From Flavobacteriaceae bacterium (lineage in GTDB: Bacteria > Bacteroidota > Bacteroidia > Flavobacteriales > Weeksellaceae), in NCBI GenBank assembly GCA_004359435.1, contig PTET01000001.1, positions 72,343 to 136,342 of the forward strand: a stretch of DNA of 64,000 bases, written 5' to 3'. Within the stretch, counting starts at the first letter, position 1; each line of letters begins with the position of its first letter. Under the pieces are notes generated by a model that saw nothing but the letters and a program-made list of their open reading frames with translations, did no database searches and was not told where the DNA came from. The position numbers were made by a program, and so were the translations under genes. Below, piece by piece: positions 45,182-53,153 of the stretch.

Positions 45182-45714
45182 ATGAGACCCATCGCACTGA
45201 TAACTGGCGCTTCTTCTGGCATAGGTTATGCTTCTGCCCTAACTTTAGCTCCGACTTTTGATTTAATCTTATGCGGAAGAAACCAAGAAAAACTGGCAGA
45301 ATTAGGTCAGAAAATAAAACAGAAAAATCCAGAAACCAAGCACCATACTCTAATTTTTGACGTTCGAGACAAACAGTCGGTTTTTGAACAAATAGAAGGC
45401 TTAGAAAAGCCCTGGAAAAACATCTCTCTTCTTGTTAACAATGCAGGAAATGCGCATGGTTTGGCTCCTTTTGATTCAGCAGACTTAGAAGATTTAGAAA
45501 CCATGATATTGGGCAATGTGATGGGGCTAATTTATGTAAGCAAGGCGGTTGTTCCACTGATGGTACAAAACAAAAATGGTCACATTATCAACATTAGTTC
45601 TACCGCTGGGAAACAAGCCTACGCCCAAGGTATGCCCCATCTCATGTACAATTTGCAGATATTACCTTAATGCCCAAAGCACAATCTGATGCGACTACTT
45701 TTTGGAAGGAGTAA
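45182..45714 (+). pseudogene. Short-chain dehydrogenase (SDR), internally deleted
   Basis: The first 149 codons encode a classical SDR of the YdfG type: TGASSGIGYASA (NADP loop), NNAGNAHGLAPF and INISSTAGKQAYAQG with the catalytic Ser. At about 45,630 the sequence jumps. The frame in use runs out after 13 unrelated residues (stop 45670), while the +1-type neighbouring frame from 45,625 reads YAPSHVQFADITLMP and on to a TAA at 45714, the normal C-terminus of this SDR group. The YxxxK active site and about 70 residues are missing. Its 3' end overlaps the end of the converging ArsC-like gene by 20 bases. Confidence 0.82.
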
Positions 45715-46054
45715 GAGTCTGTTTTAATTCATCGAGCGTGGTTTTGCTGTTTCCGATCCAGATTTTATCGCCCACAACAAATACTGGTCTTTGCAAAAAA
45801 GTGTAATCTTCAAGAAGATAGAACAGATAGTCTTCTTCGCTAAGGTTTTGGTCTTTTAGCCCCAATTGACTATACTTTTTGGCTCTTTTAGAGAACAAAC
45901 TTTGATAACTTCCACCAAGAGATCTTAAAGCTTCTAATTCTTGCCTATTTAAAGGTTGAGATTTAATCTCTCTTTTTTCAAAGGAAGATAAATCAAACTG
46001 GTTCATAATCTTTTTGCAAGTATCGCAAGAGGATAGAAAGTAAACTTTGTTCAT
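45695..46054 (-). CDS. ArsC/Spx-like thioredoxin-fold protein
   Basis: A 119-residue arsenate-reductase-family protein. The N-terminal CxxC motif (FLSSCDTCKKIM, Cys at about 10 and 13) is that of the Spx/YffB group, followed by REIKSQPLNRQEL, and RPVFVVGDKIWIG near the C-terminus. Such proteins act as thiol reductases; true arsenate reduction is not shown, as no ars genes are near. Start ATG 46054 is the first in frame. Confidence 0.85.
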   Translation of the reverse strand: MNKVYFLSSCDTCKKIMNQFDLSSFEKREIKSQPLNRQELEALRSLGGSYQSLFSKRAKKYSQLGLKDQNLSEEDYLFYLLEDYTFLQRPVFVVGDKIWIGNSKTTLDELKQTLTPSKK

Positions 46055-46131
46055 GTTGAGAATTCAATTGACAATTTGGCTATTACAAAGTTAGTCTTTT
46101 GTTCTAAAAATTTTTGGTTTTGCTTTTTTTG

Positions 46132-46139
46132 TATCTTTG
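46132..46139 (+). promoter_or_regulatory. -7 box TATCTTTG
   Basis: Perfect TAnnTTTG match 57 bases before ATG 46197; TTG elements 15 bases and further upstream are possible -33 boxes. Confidence 0.5.
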
Positions 46140-46196
46140 GTTAGGCTGGGGTTAAAAACAGAACTAAAAAACCTTAGTCAGTAAAAAAGTTTTGCC

Positions 46197-46835
46197 ATGA
46201 AAAAATTCTTGCTTTATGTTATCAGCCTTTCAATTCTTTTGTTGGCTGCATTTTATGCCTTTAACTTGTTTCGTCCGTTTAGTGAAGGAGACAGATCTGG
46301 AGAACTCATCAAATTTTCCAGAAAAGGAGTCATTTTCAAAACCTGGGAAGGAGAACTCAGTCAAGGGCTTTCTGGTTCTCAAATCTTTGTCTTTTCGGTA
46401 GACGGATCCAACAAAGAAATCATCCAAAAACTAGAAGAATACAACGGAGATTATGTTCAGGTGAAATACGAAGAAAGGTTTTTTACTTTTCCTTGGACCG
46501 GGGATAGCAAATATTATATTACCCAAGTAACGCAAGAACAGGCGCCAAGGCTTCGTGGATTTGATGGTCAGCAACAAATGCCTCAAAACTACCAACAGCC
46601 CTACTCTTCTCCACAAAACAGCAGCTCCCAAGGATACAATCAGCAGCCCTATAACAACCAAGGATACAACCAAGCACCACCGCAGAATTATCCACCTCAA
46701 AACGTAAGTCCAAGCAGTCCTCCTGCCCAAGGGTATGCTAACCCTGGTGAAATACAAAATCAGATTCAACCCAACCCAGGAGCCATTACAGAAAGTGCTC
46801 CACAAAATTCAGCCCCAGAGCAGGGAGGATATTAA
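46197..46835 (+). CDS. Hypothetical membrane-anchored protein with Gln/Asn/Pro-rich tail
   Basis: A 212-residue protein. An N-terminal hydrophobic segment (residues about 3-22) is followed by a small conserved-looking domain (about 28-115) with SGELIKFSRKGVIFKTWEGEL, WTGDSKYYITQV. From memory the same pattern is frequent in small Bacteroidota unknowns. Residues about 120-212 are low complexity, rich in Gln, Asn, Pro, Tyr and Ser (repeated QGYNQQPYNN-like units), so probably disordered. A strong terminator follows. Confidence 0.72.
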   Translation: MKKFLLYVISLSILLLAAFYAFNLFRPFSEGDRSGELIKFSRKGVIFKTWEGELSQGLSGSQIFVFSVDGSNKEIIQKLEEYNGDYVQVKYEERFFTFPWTGDSKYYITQVTQEQAPRLRGFDGQQQMPQNYQQPYSSPQNSSSQGYNQQPYNNQGYNQAPPQNYPPQNVSPSSPPAQGYANPGEIQNQIQPNPGAITESAPQNSAPEQGGY

Positions 46836-46849
46836 AGAGAATCAGAAAC

Positions 46850-46880
46850 AAAAAAACCACTCAAATGAGTGGTTTTTTTA
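46850..46880. terminator. Bidirectional terminator
   Basis: AAAAAAACCACTC pairs with GAGTGGTTTTTTT around AAAT, between the converging gene ending at 46835 and the aldehyde dehydrogenase gene ending at 46896. Confidence 0.9.
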
Positions 46881-46895
46881 TTCCGACTTTGGTTG

Positions 46896-48326
46896 TTACA
46901 ATAAGTTCTTAACCACAAATTCTTTCCAAGAAGTATATGGGATATATTTTACTGGAAGTTCAAACCAAGAAGGTTTGTCCAAAACTGCTTTGGTGTTGGA
47001 GAAGTTGTCAAATCCCGCTTTACCATGGTATTGTCCCATTCCAGAATTACCCACTCCACCAAAAGGCAAGTTGTGGTTGGTCATAAACATAAGTGATTCA
47101 TTGATACATCCAGAACCAGAAGGGATCTCACTGATCAATCTTCTTTTCAGTGGTCCGTCGCTTCCTATGTAGTAGTGGAAAGAAAGCGGTTTAGGGAATT
47201 TTTTGACAATTTGTATCGCTTCCTCAATACTGTCATAAAGCAAAATCGGCATGATAGGTCCAAAGATTTCATCTTTCATGAGTTCATCATCCAAAGTTAC
47301 ACCTGTACAAATCGTAGGCTCTAGCATTCTCAGCTCACGGTTGATTTCTCCTCCATAAACCACTTTGTCTTTGGGGATGATTTGTGCAAAGCGCTCCAAA
47401 TGTCTTTCAGAGGCGATTTGGCAGTAGAATTCAGAGGTTTTGTAGTCTCCCACCACGGTTTGGATTTTTTCTTTTGCCATTTCGATAAATCTCTTCTCTT
47501 CAGACCTTGGAACCAAGAAATAATCTGGAGCAATACAGGTTTGTCCTGCATTGAAGAATTTCCCCCATACAATTCTTTGCATATTCACAGAGTTGATTCC
47601 CCCTTTTGTGAAAACAGCAGGGCTTTTTCCTCCAAGCTCTAGTGTTACGTTGCTCAGGTGTGGAGCGGCAAGTGCCATGATTTCTCTTCCCACTCTTGGG
47701 CTTCCGGTAAAGAATACTTTGTCAAAAGGATTGGACATAATTTTTTCTACTATGTCTCCTCTTCCTTCAACGCACCACATGTATTCCTCAGGAAAGGTTT
47801 CGTTGATGATTTTTGCCATCACTCTAGAAACCTCTTTTGTGGTACCAGATGGCTTCACAATGTTTACGTTTCCTGCAGCAATAGAGGCTACAAGCGGAGA
47901 AAAAGTAAGTTGAAAAGGATAGTTCCAAGCACCAACAATAAAGGCGTTTCCAAGTGGCTCCGCAATGGTATAAGAAAGCGCAGGAAGGTTGGCCAAGTTG
48001 GTGCCTACCAATTTTCTTTTGGCGAATTTTTTGGTATTGGCAAGATAATATTTGATGTCTGCTTTGACCAAACTCACCTCAGACATATAGGTATTTACTT
48101 TCCCTTTTTTGAAGTCTGATGCAAAAGCAGCGTAAAGCTCCTCTTCGTATTTTTCTATTGCAGCAGAAAGTTTTTTGAGTTGTGCGATACGATACGATAC
48201 GTCTAAGGTACCGTTTGAATTAAAAAATGCTTTTTGCTTTAAAAACACTTCTTTGGCCATTTCTGCTTCGCTGCTTGGGGCAGAAACTTTGGCCTGAACT
48301 CTAGGTTCTAGATTTGCAACTTCCAT
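46896..48326 (-). CDS. Aldehyde dehydrogenase (ALDH3/coniferyl-type)
   Basis: A 476-residue NAD(P)-dependent aldehyde dehydrogenase. It carries GAWNYPFQLTFSPLV, the general-base Glu in VTLELGGKSPAV and the nucleophilic Cys in NAGQTCIAPDY, with the C-terminal NLPFGGVGNSGMG. These variants place it in the ALDH3-like group (fatty or coniferyl aldehydes), which lacks the longer N-terminus of ALDH2. Start ATG 48326. A pentanucleotide GATAC is repeated three times in its early coding region (48186-48200). Confidence 0.92.
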   Translation of the reverse strand: MEVANLEPRVQAKVSAPSSEAEMAKEVFLKQKAFFNSNGTLDVSYRIAQLKKLSAAIEKYEEELYAAFASDFKKGKVNTYMSEVSLVKADIKYYLANTKKFAKRKLVGTNLANLPALSYTIAEPLGNAFIVGAWNYPFQLTFSPLVASIAAGNVNIVKPSGTTKEVSRVMAKIINETFPEEYMWCVEGRGDIVEKIMSNPFDKVFFTGSPRVGREIMALAAPHLSNVTLELGGKSPAVFTKGGINSVNMQRIVWGKFFNAGQTCIAPDYFLVPRSEEKRFIEMAKEKIQTVVGDYKTSEFYCQIASERHLERFAQIIPKDKVVYGGEINRELRMLEPTICTGVTLDDELMKDEIFGPIMPILLYDSIEEAIQIVKKFPKPLSFHYYIGSDGPLKRRLISEIPSGSGCINESLMFMTNHNLPFGGVGNSGMGQYHGKAGFDNFSNTKAVLDKPSWFELPVKYIPYTSWKEFVVKNLL

Positions 48327-48449
48327 ATAATTGAGGTTTTGGGAAAATAATCATGTGAATTTACAAAACATTTCTCAGCTCCCCAAAAATTTAACACAAG
48401 CAAGAACACAAGCAAGAAGATTAAAAGAACTTGTTTTCCAATAAAAGTC

Positions 48450-48457
48450 TATTTTTG
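48450..48457 (+). promoter_or_regulatory. -7 box of yicC-gmk
   Basis: TATTTTTG 19 bases before the yicC ATG, with a TTG (48431-48433) 16 bases upstream of it as a possible -33. Confidence 0.5.
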
Positions 48458-48475
48458 TAGTAAATTTTAGAACCT

Positions 48476-49384
48476 ATGTTATACTCGATGACCGGATTTG
48501 GAAAAAGCGAATTTTCCTATGAAAACAAGAAAATAAGCATTGAAGTTCGGTCTCTGAATTCGAAAAGCATGGATCTAAACCTTCGTTTGCCTTCTCTTTT
48601 TAGAGACAAAGAAATCGAGCTTAGAAAATTCATTTCCCAAATTGCACAAAGAGGAAAAGTAGATTTTTCTATCTATTTAGAACAAACAGCAGACGAGAAA
48701 TCTAAACTACTCAACGAAGAAAAACTGGCTTCTTATCTAAATGAGTTCGAAAAAGCTAGCCGAATTTCCAAATCACTCTCTGGAAAATTAAGCAAAGAAA
48801 ACAAATTTACCCTTCAGGCCAAATTTTTCGAATGGGCCTTAAAAATGCCCGATATTTACCAAGAAAAAACAAAAGAAGGCGTTGAAGACGCCCTTTGGGA
48901 AAAGGTTTTATTGGGTGTAGAAGACTGCCTAAAAGACCATAGTAGGTTCAGAAAAGCAGAAGGAAAAGTTCTGGAAAAAGAATTTACCCAGTCTATTGAA
49001 AAAATTCAGGCTTTGCTAAAAAAAGTAGAAGGATTTGAAGCCCAAAGAATCGAATCTATCAAAACTAGAATAAGCCAACAAATCGAGAATTTAAGTCTAG
49101 AAGTTGACCAAAACAGATTTGAGCAAGAACTCATTTATTACCTAGAAAAACTGGATATCACCGAAGAAAAATCTAGACTTTCCATGCATCTTTCTTACTT
49201 TCTAGAAGAGCTTAATACCAAGGAAAGCCAAAAAGGGAAAAAGCTAGGATTCATCAGCCAAGAAATAGGTAGAGAAATCAATACTTTGGGCTCAAAAGCC
49301 AATCAATCTGACCTTCAAAAAATAGTGGTTGAGATGAAAGATGAGCTGGAAAAAATCAAAGAACAAGTCTTAAATGTCCTTTGA
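48476..49384 (+). CDS. yicC: YicC family endoribonuclease-like protein
   Basis: A 302-residue protein of the YicC family (N-terminal YicC_N with MTGFGKSEF and SLNSKSMDLNLRLP, C-terminal DUF1732 with GKKLGFISQEIGREINTLGSKAN). E. coli YicC has been linked to RNA decay. It overlaps gmk (TGATG), a conserved neighbourhood in many bacteria. The product is complete and mostly helical and charged. Confidence 0.93.
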   Translation: MLYSMTGFGKSEFSYENKKISIEVRSLNSKSMDLNLRLPSLFRDKEIELRKFISQIAQRGKVDFSIYLEQTADEKSKLLNEEKLASYLNEFEKASRISKSLSGKLSKENKFTLQAKFFEWALKMPDIYQEKTKEGVEDALWEKVLLGVEDCLKDHSRFRKAEGKVLEKEFTQSIEKIQALLKKVEGFEAQRIESIKTRISQQIENLSLEVDQNRFEQELIYYLEKLDITEEKSRLSMHLSYFLEELNTKESQKGKKLGFISQEIGREINTLGSKANQSDLQKIVVEMKDELEKIKEQVLNVL

Positions 49385-49974
49385 TGAGAGCTGATCTTTG
49401 TCGCAAAATGCTCATTGTTTCTGCTCCTTCGGGTTCTGGTAAAAGCACGCTCATTGGCGCTCTTTTACAGAAGAATCCCAATTTGGCCTTCTCCATTTCT
49501 GCCACCACTAGACCGCCTAGAGGAAAAGAAGAACACGGAAAAGATTATTTCTTTCTTTCGGTGGAAGATTTCAAAGAAAAAATTAAGCAAAATGCTTTTG
49601 TAGAGTGGGAAGAAGTCTATGAAGGAAGATTCTACGGAACCCTAAAATCTGAGCTAGAAAGGCTCTGGGGCATGGGCAAAACCGTTGTTTTTGACATCGA
49701 TGTAAAAGGAGGTTTAAACCTCAAGAAAATGTACCCCAAAGAATCTTTGAGTGTTTTTATCAAGGCACCTAGTTTAGAAAACCTTCGAGAAAGACTCATC
49801 AAAAGAGGAACCGATAGCCCTGAGCAGATAGAGCAAAGACTAGCCAAAGCCAAAGAAGAAACAAGCCATGAATCCTACTTTGATCATGTGCTTATCAACG
49901 ATGATTTATCCAAAAGCCAATTGGAGTTTTTTGAAATAGTGGAAACTTTTTTACAAAAAAAAGAGAGCCAATAA
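49384..49974 (+). CDS. gmk: Guanylate kinase
   Basis: A 196-residue kinase phosphorylating GMP to GDP. The P-loop is in VSAPSGSGKSTL, followed by ISATTRPPRGKEEHGKDYFF (GMP-binding) and DIDVKGGLNLKK. ATG 49384 overlaps the yicC stop by one base; ATG at residue 9 is an alternative start. The stop codon lies in the loop of the following terminator hairpin. Confidence 0.96.
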   Translation: MRADLCRKMLIVSAPSGSGKSTLIGALLQKNPNLAFSISATTRPPRGKEEHGKDYFFLSVEDFKEKIKQNAFVEWEEVYEGRFYGTLKSELERLWGMGKTVVFDIDVKGGLNLKKMYPKESLSVFIKAPSLENLRERLIKRGTDSPEQIEQRLAKAKEETSHESYFDHVLINDDLSKSQLEFFEIVETFLQKKESQ

Positions 49975-49989
49975 GGCTCTCTTTTTATT
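49955..49989 (+). terminator. Terminator overlapping the gmk stop codon
   Basis: AAAAAGAGAGCC pairs with GGCTCTCTTTTT; the five-base loop AATAA contains the gmk TAA (49972-49974). The ascending arm encodes the last gmk codons. Confidence 0.85.
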
Positions 49990-50008
49990 TTCAGATTCAA
50001 TTTGGGTT

Positions 50009-50572
50009 TTAGTTTTTCCCTTTTTTAATCTTTTTAAGTTCTTCTTTGCTGGCAGCTTTCTGCTCTTGTTTAAGGGCTTTCACCTTTTCTTTGGTCTCCA
50101 TTTTTTGCAGTTTTTTGGCTTGTTGAACTTGCAATCTTTTGGTTTCTTTTTCGGCCGCTTTGTTGGCTTTGTCTACCGCCTTCTTTTGCGCTTTTTTAAC
50201 GTCGCCTCTGTCATAGCCTTTGCTTTTAACCACTCTTTCTTTTTGAGTTTTTACTTTTTCGGTCTTCTCTTTGGTTGCTTTTACTTCTTCTTGAACAGTG
50301 GTTGCACCTTCGTTTCCAAAAACAACCACGTCTGTTGCAGCAGCGTCAATCGCTCCATCTGTAGCCTCAACTGCATCTGTTATTACGTATTCTGCGCTGG
50401 TAGCATCAACCTCAACAACTTCACCAGCAGCTTCTTCTACAGCAGCTCTGGCTGCATCCATTGCCTCTTGATTGTTTGGCGTTTTACCAAAAATAGGCTT
50501 TTTCTCTTGTGCCATTGAGAAAACTGAGAATGTTAAAACTAAAACAGATAGTACTTTTTTGATTGTGTTCAT
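50009..50572 (-). CDS. Secreted hypothetical protein, acidic N-half and Lys-rich coiled-coil C-half
   Basis: A 187-residue protein with a signal peptide (MNTIKKVLSVLVLTFSVFSMA). Residues about 35-90 are Ala/Glu/Asp/Val-rich and strongly acidic; residues about 95-187 are Lys/Glu/Ala/Gln-rich, net basic and predicted helical (KKAQKKAVDKANKAAEKE). No family recognised. The polar charge split could allow self-association or binding of nucleic acid or polyanions at the surface. No obvious operon partner. Confidence 0.7.
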   Translation of the reverse strand: MNTIKKVLSVLVLTFSVFSMAQEKKPIFGKTPNNQEAMDAARAAVEEAAGEVVEVDATSAEYVITDAVEATDGAIDAAATDVVVFGNEGATTVQEEVKATKEKTEKVKTQKERVVKSKGYDRGDVKKAQKKAVDKANKAAEKETKRLQVQQAKKLQKMETKEKVKALKQEQKAASKEELKKIKKGKN

Positions 50573-50705
50573 GTGTTTAATTGTTAAAAATTATATTTGT
50601 TTGATTGAATTCTTGCTCGAATTATTTTGTCAAACTTGTACTCTCAACTAACGTGCCAAACTTTATTTAGCGAACTTTTGTCATACCAAAATTGAGATGT
50701 AAAAT

Positions 50706-51956
50706 TTATCGAATTTGCCCCTCTCCTCTCACAATCCATTTTTCAGTGGTGAGTTTCTCCAGCGCAAAAGGTCCTCTGGCGTGAAGTTTCTGGGTCGAAA
50801 TCCCAATCTCTGCTCCTAGCCCAAACTCATTTCCATCGGTAAAACGAGTAGAAGCATTGTGGTAAACCGCCGCCGCATCAACCAAAGAAAGAAAGCTCTC
50901 GGCCAACTGACTATCCTTGGTAACAATAGCCTCGGAATGTTTGGAAGAATGTTTCGAAATATGTTCTAGCGCCTGGTGAAAAGAATCTATGGCCGCCATG
51001 GAGCATTTTTGACTCAAAAATTCGCGCCCAAAATCTTCTGCACAAGCCAAAGACAAAAAAGGATAACCCAAGCCAGAAAGAATATCGAAACAAGTTTTAT
51101 CGGCAAAAATTTCAACCTCAAAAGGCAAAAATCCCACAATGACTTTTTCGATGAAGTCTTTGGCCACTTCTTTGTCTACCAAAATCGTATCCAAAGAATT
51201 ACAAACAGAAGGTCTTTGGGTTTTGGCATTGACCACAATCTCTGCCGCCATCTGAAGATCTGCGGTTTTTTCTACATACGTATGACAAACCCCAGCCCCC
51301 GTTTCAATGGTAGGAACCTTGGCATTTTCTTTGACAAAATCTATCAAACTTTGAGAGCCTCTTGGAATTAAAATATCAATGTATTGCTGTGCCTCCAAAA
51401 GGGTTTTTACATGTTCTCTTTGGGTAGGCATTAGGTAGATGGCTTCTTTGGGAAGACCCAATTCTTCCAAGGCAGGATGCAAAACCTCCTTGACCAAAAC
51501 CATATTTGAATGCTGCGCATCTGAACCTCCTCTTAAAACCACGGCTGATCCAGCAAATAGCCCTAAAATAGCTACATCTATAGTAACATTGGGTCTAGAT
51601 TCAAAAATCACTCCAACCACCCCAAGAGGAACAGAAATTTTACTGAGCTTTAACCCGTTAGAAAGGGTTTTTTCCAGTTGGGTAATGCCGGTTGGGTCTG
51701 GCAAATTAGAAACCTCAAGCACACTTTTGGAAATATCTTCCAATCTCTCTTTGCTGAGTAAAAGTCTATCTTTTTTTGGATCTAAATCATCCATCTTTTC
51801 CAAGTCCTTTTGGTTTTCCCCAATGATGACATCAGCCTTTTCTAACAAGAGTTTGGAAATTTTTTCCAAAAGTGAAATTCGCTTAGAATGCGCCAAAGTA
51901 TTGATGACAAATGACGCCTTTTTGGTTTCTTGTAGCTTTGCAATTACCGTTTCCAT
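50706..51956 (-). CDS. proA: Gamma-glutamyl phosphate reductase
   Basis: A 416-residue NADPH-dependent enzyme making glutamate-5-semialdehyde for proline. The catalytic Cys lies in QRPSVCNSLDTIL; GVVGVIFESRPNVTID and VVLRGGSDAQHSN are typical ProA segments. It starts 8 bases after proB and forms the proBA operon. Complete length. Confidence 0.96.
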   Translation of the reverse strand: METVIAKLQETKKASFVINTLAHSKRISLLEKISKLLLEKADVIIGENQKDLEKMDDLDPKKDRLLLSKERLEDISKSVLEVSNLPDPTGITQLEKTLSNGLKLSKISVPLGVVGVIFESRPNVTIDVAILGLFAGSAVVLRGGSDAQHSNMVLVKEVLHPALEELGLPKEAIYLMPTQREHVKTLLEAQQYIDILIPRGSQSLIDFVKENAKVPTIETGAGVCHTYVEKTADLQMAAEIVVNAKTQRPSVCNSLDTILVDKEVAKDFIEKVIVGFLPFEVEIFADKTCFDILSGLGYPFLSLACAEDFGREFLSQKCSMAAIDSFHQALEHISKHSSKHSEAIVTKDSQLAESFLSLVDAAAVYHNASTRFTDGNEFGLGAEIGISTQKLHARGPFALEKLTTEKWIVRGEGQIR

Positions 51957-51964
51957 TTTTAAGT

Positions 51965-52996
51965 TTATCCGTTTAAAAGTACCAGCTGGTCAGCATGTAC
52001 CAATTCTTGTTTTTCTTTTGTGTGATTCCAAACTTCGCTGTCGGTTTTGGCTTTTCCAACAGCCAAAATCTGGCAATTGGGGTCTAAAATCTCTATGATT
52101 TCACCTGCCTTAAATTCTTCCATCACCTTCGATACACCCACCCAAAGCAGGCTTTTTCTTTTTAGAATCGCTGCCATTGCACCCGAATCTATCTGTACAC
52201 TTCCTCTTACCAGTCCACCACTGGCTAACCATTTCTGTCTAGAAGTAAGATTGCTTTTGGTGGCTTTGAAAGTGGTTCCCGCCTTTTTTTCTACCGCCCG
52301 AAGAACTTCTCCTTTTATCTTGGCGTTGAACATAATGGTTTCTATGCCAAGTGAAGTGGCCAGTTTGGCGAAAGTAAGCTTGGAAGTCATTCCCCCTAGT
52401 CCATCGGTAGATTTTTCTGCCCGAGCATATTTTAAGACATCAGATACTTTTTTTACCAGCGGAATATTTTGATTGTTTTCATCTAAAAGCCCATCTACAG
52501 AAGTGCCTAGAAGCAGCAAATCGGCATCAAAGGCAATGGCCATTTGGGTGGCAAGTTCATCGTTATCAGAAAACTTTAACTCCAAACTACTGGTTACGTC
52601 GTTTTCGTTACAAATTGGAATTACCCCGCTCTCCCAAAGGATATTCACGGTTTTTTGAAGCTGCAAAAAAGTACTTCTTTCTGAAAAATGTCTTCGCTCA
52701 CAAAGGCACTGCGCAACCACCAAATGATGCTTTTGAAAAAGCTGAGAATATTTGTTGATGAGAATTGGATTTCCGATGGCTGCAGCCGCTTTCTTTTCTT
52801 TGATGGTGCCTTGGTAGTCTTTCAAAAAATTCTTACCTGTTCCCACCGCTCCAGAAGAAACCATCAGCACATGGAAATTCTTGCTGAGGCTCGCCACAGC
52901 CGCTGCGATGTCTTCCAAAATTTCCAAATTGAGTTCTCCGCCCTTGCTAATGGCAGAAGTACCCAATTTTAGTACCAATTTTTTTTTCTTCTCCAT
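51965..52996 (-). CDS. proB: Glutamate 5-kinase with PUA domain
   Basis: A 343-residue kinase catalysing the first step of proline synthesis. The amino-acid kinase domain shows VLKLGTSAISKGGELNLE, VSSGAVGTG and GGMTSKLTFAKLAT; a C-terminal PUA domain (from about residue 265, SGAMAAILKRKSLLWVGV) is present. Feedback inhibition by proline is expected for the family. Upstream a TAATTTTG box (53004-53011, minus) may be the promoter -7. Confidence 0.95.
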   Translation of the reverse strand: MEKKKKLVLKLGTSAISKGGELNLEILEDIAAAVASLSKNFHVLMVSSGAVGTGKNFLKDYQGTIKEKKAAAAIGNPILINKYSQLFQKHHLVVAQCLCERRHFSERSTFLQLQKTVNILWESGVIPICNENDVTSSLELKFSDNDELATQMAIAFDADLLLLGTSVDGLLDENNQNIPLVKKVSDVLKYARAEKSTDGLGGMTSKLTFAKLATSLGIETIMFNAKIKGEVLRAVEKKAGTTFKATKSNLTSRQKWLASGGLVRGSVQIDSGAMAAILKRKSLLWVGVSKVMEEFKAGEIIEILDPNCQILAVGKAKTDSEVWNHTKEKQELVHADQLVLLNG

Positions 52997-53153
52997 AATA
53001 ACCCAAAATTAAAGATATTTTTGGTTTGAAAAGGTTTTTAGCGCTTTAAAACTTCGAAGAAACATTCTCTTTTGGCTAAATTCAACTTTTTATTGCCAAG
53101 TAGAAAGAAATATTATACCTTACTTCTTGTTAATCAATTACTAAATCACAAAA

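Noticed and set aside
48186-48200. GATAC x3 pentanucleotide repeat in the aldehyde dehydrogenase gene as a phase-variation switch
   Set aside because: Only three copies, too few for frequent slippage, and the gene is intact.
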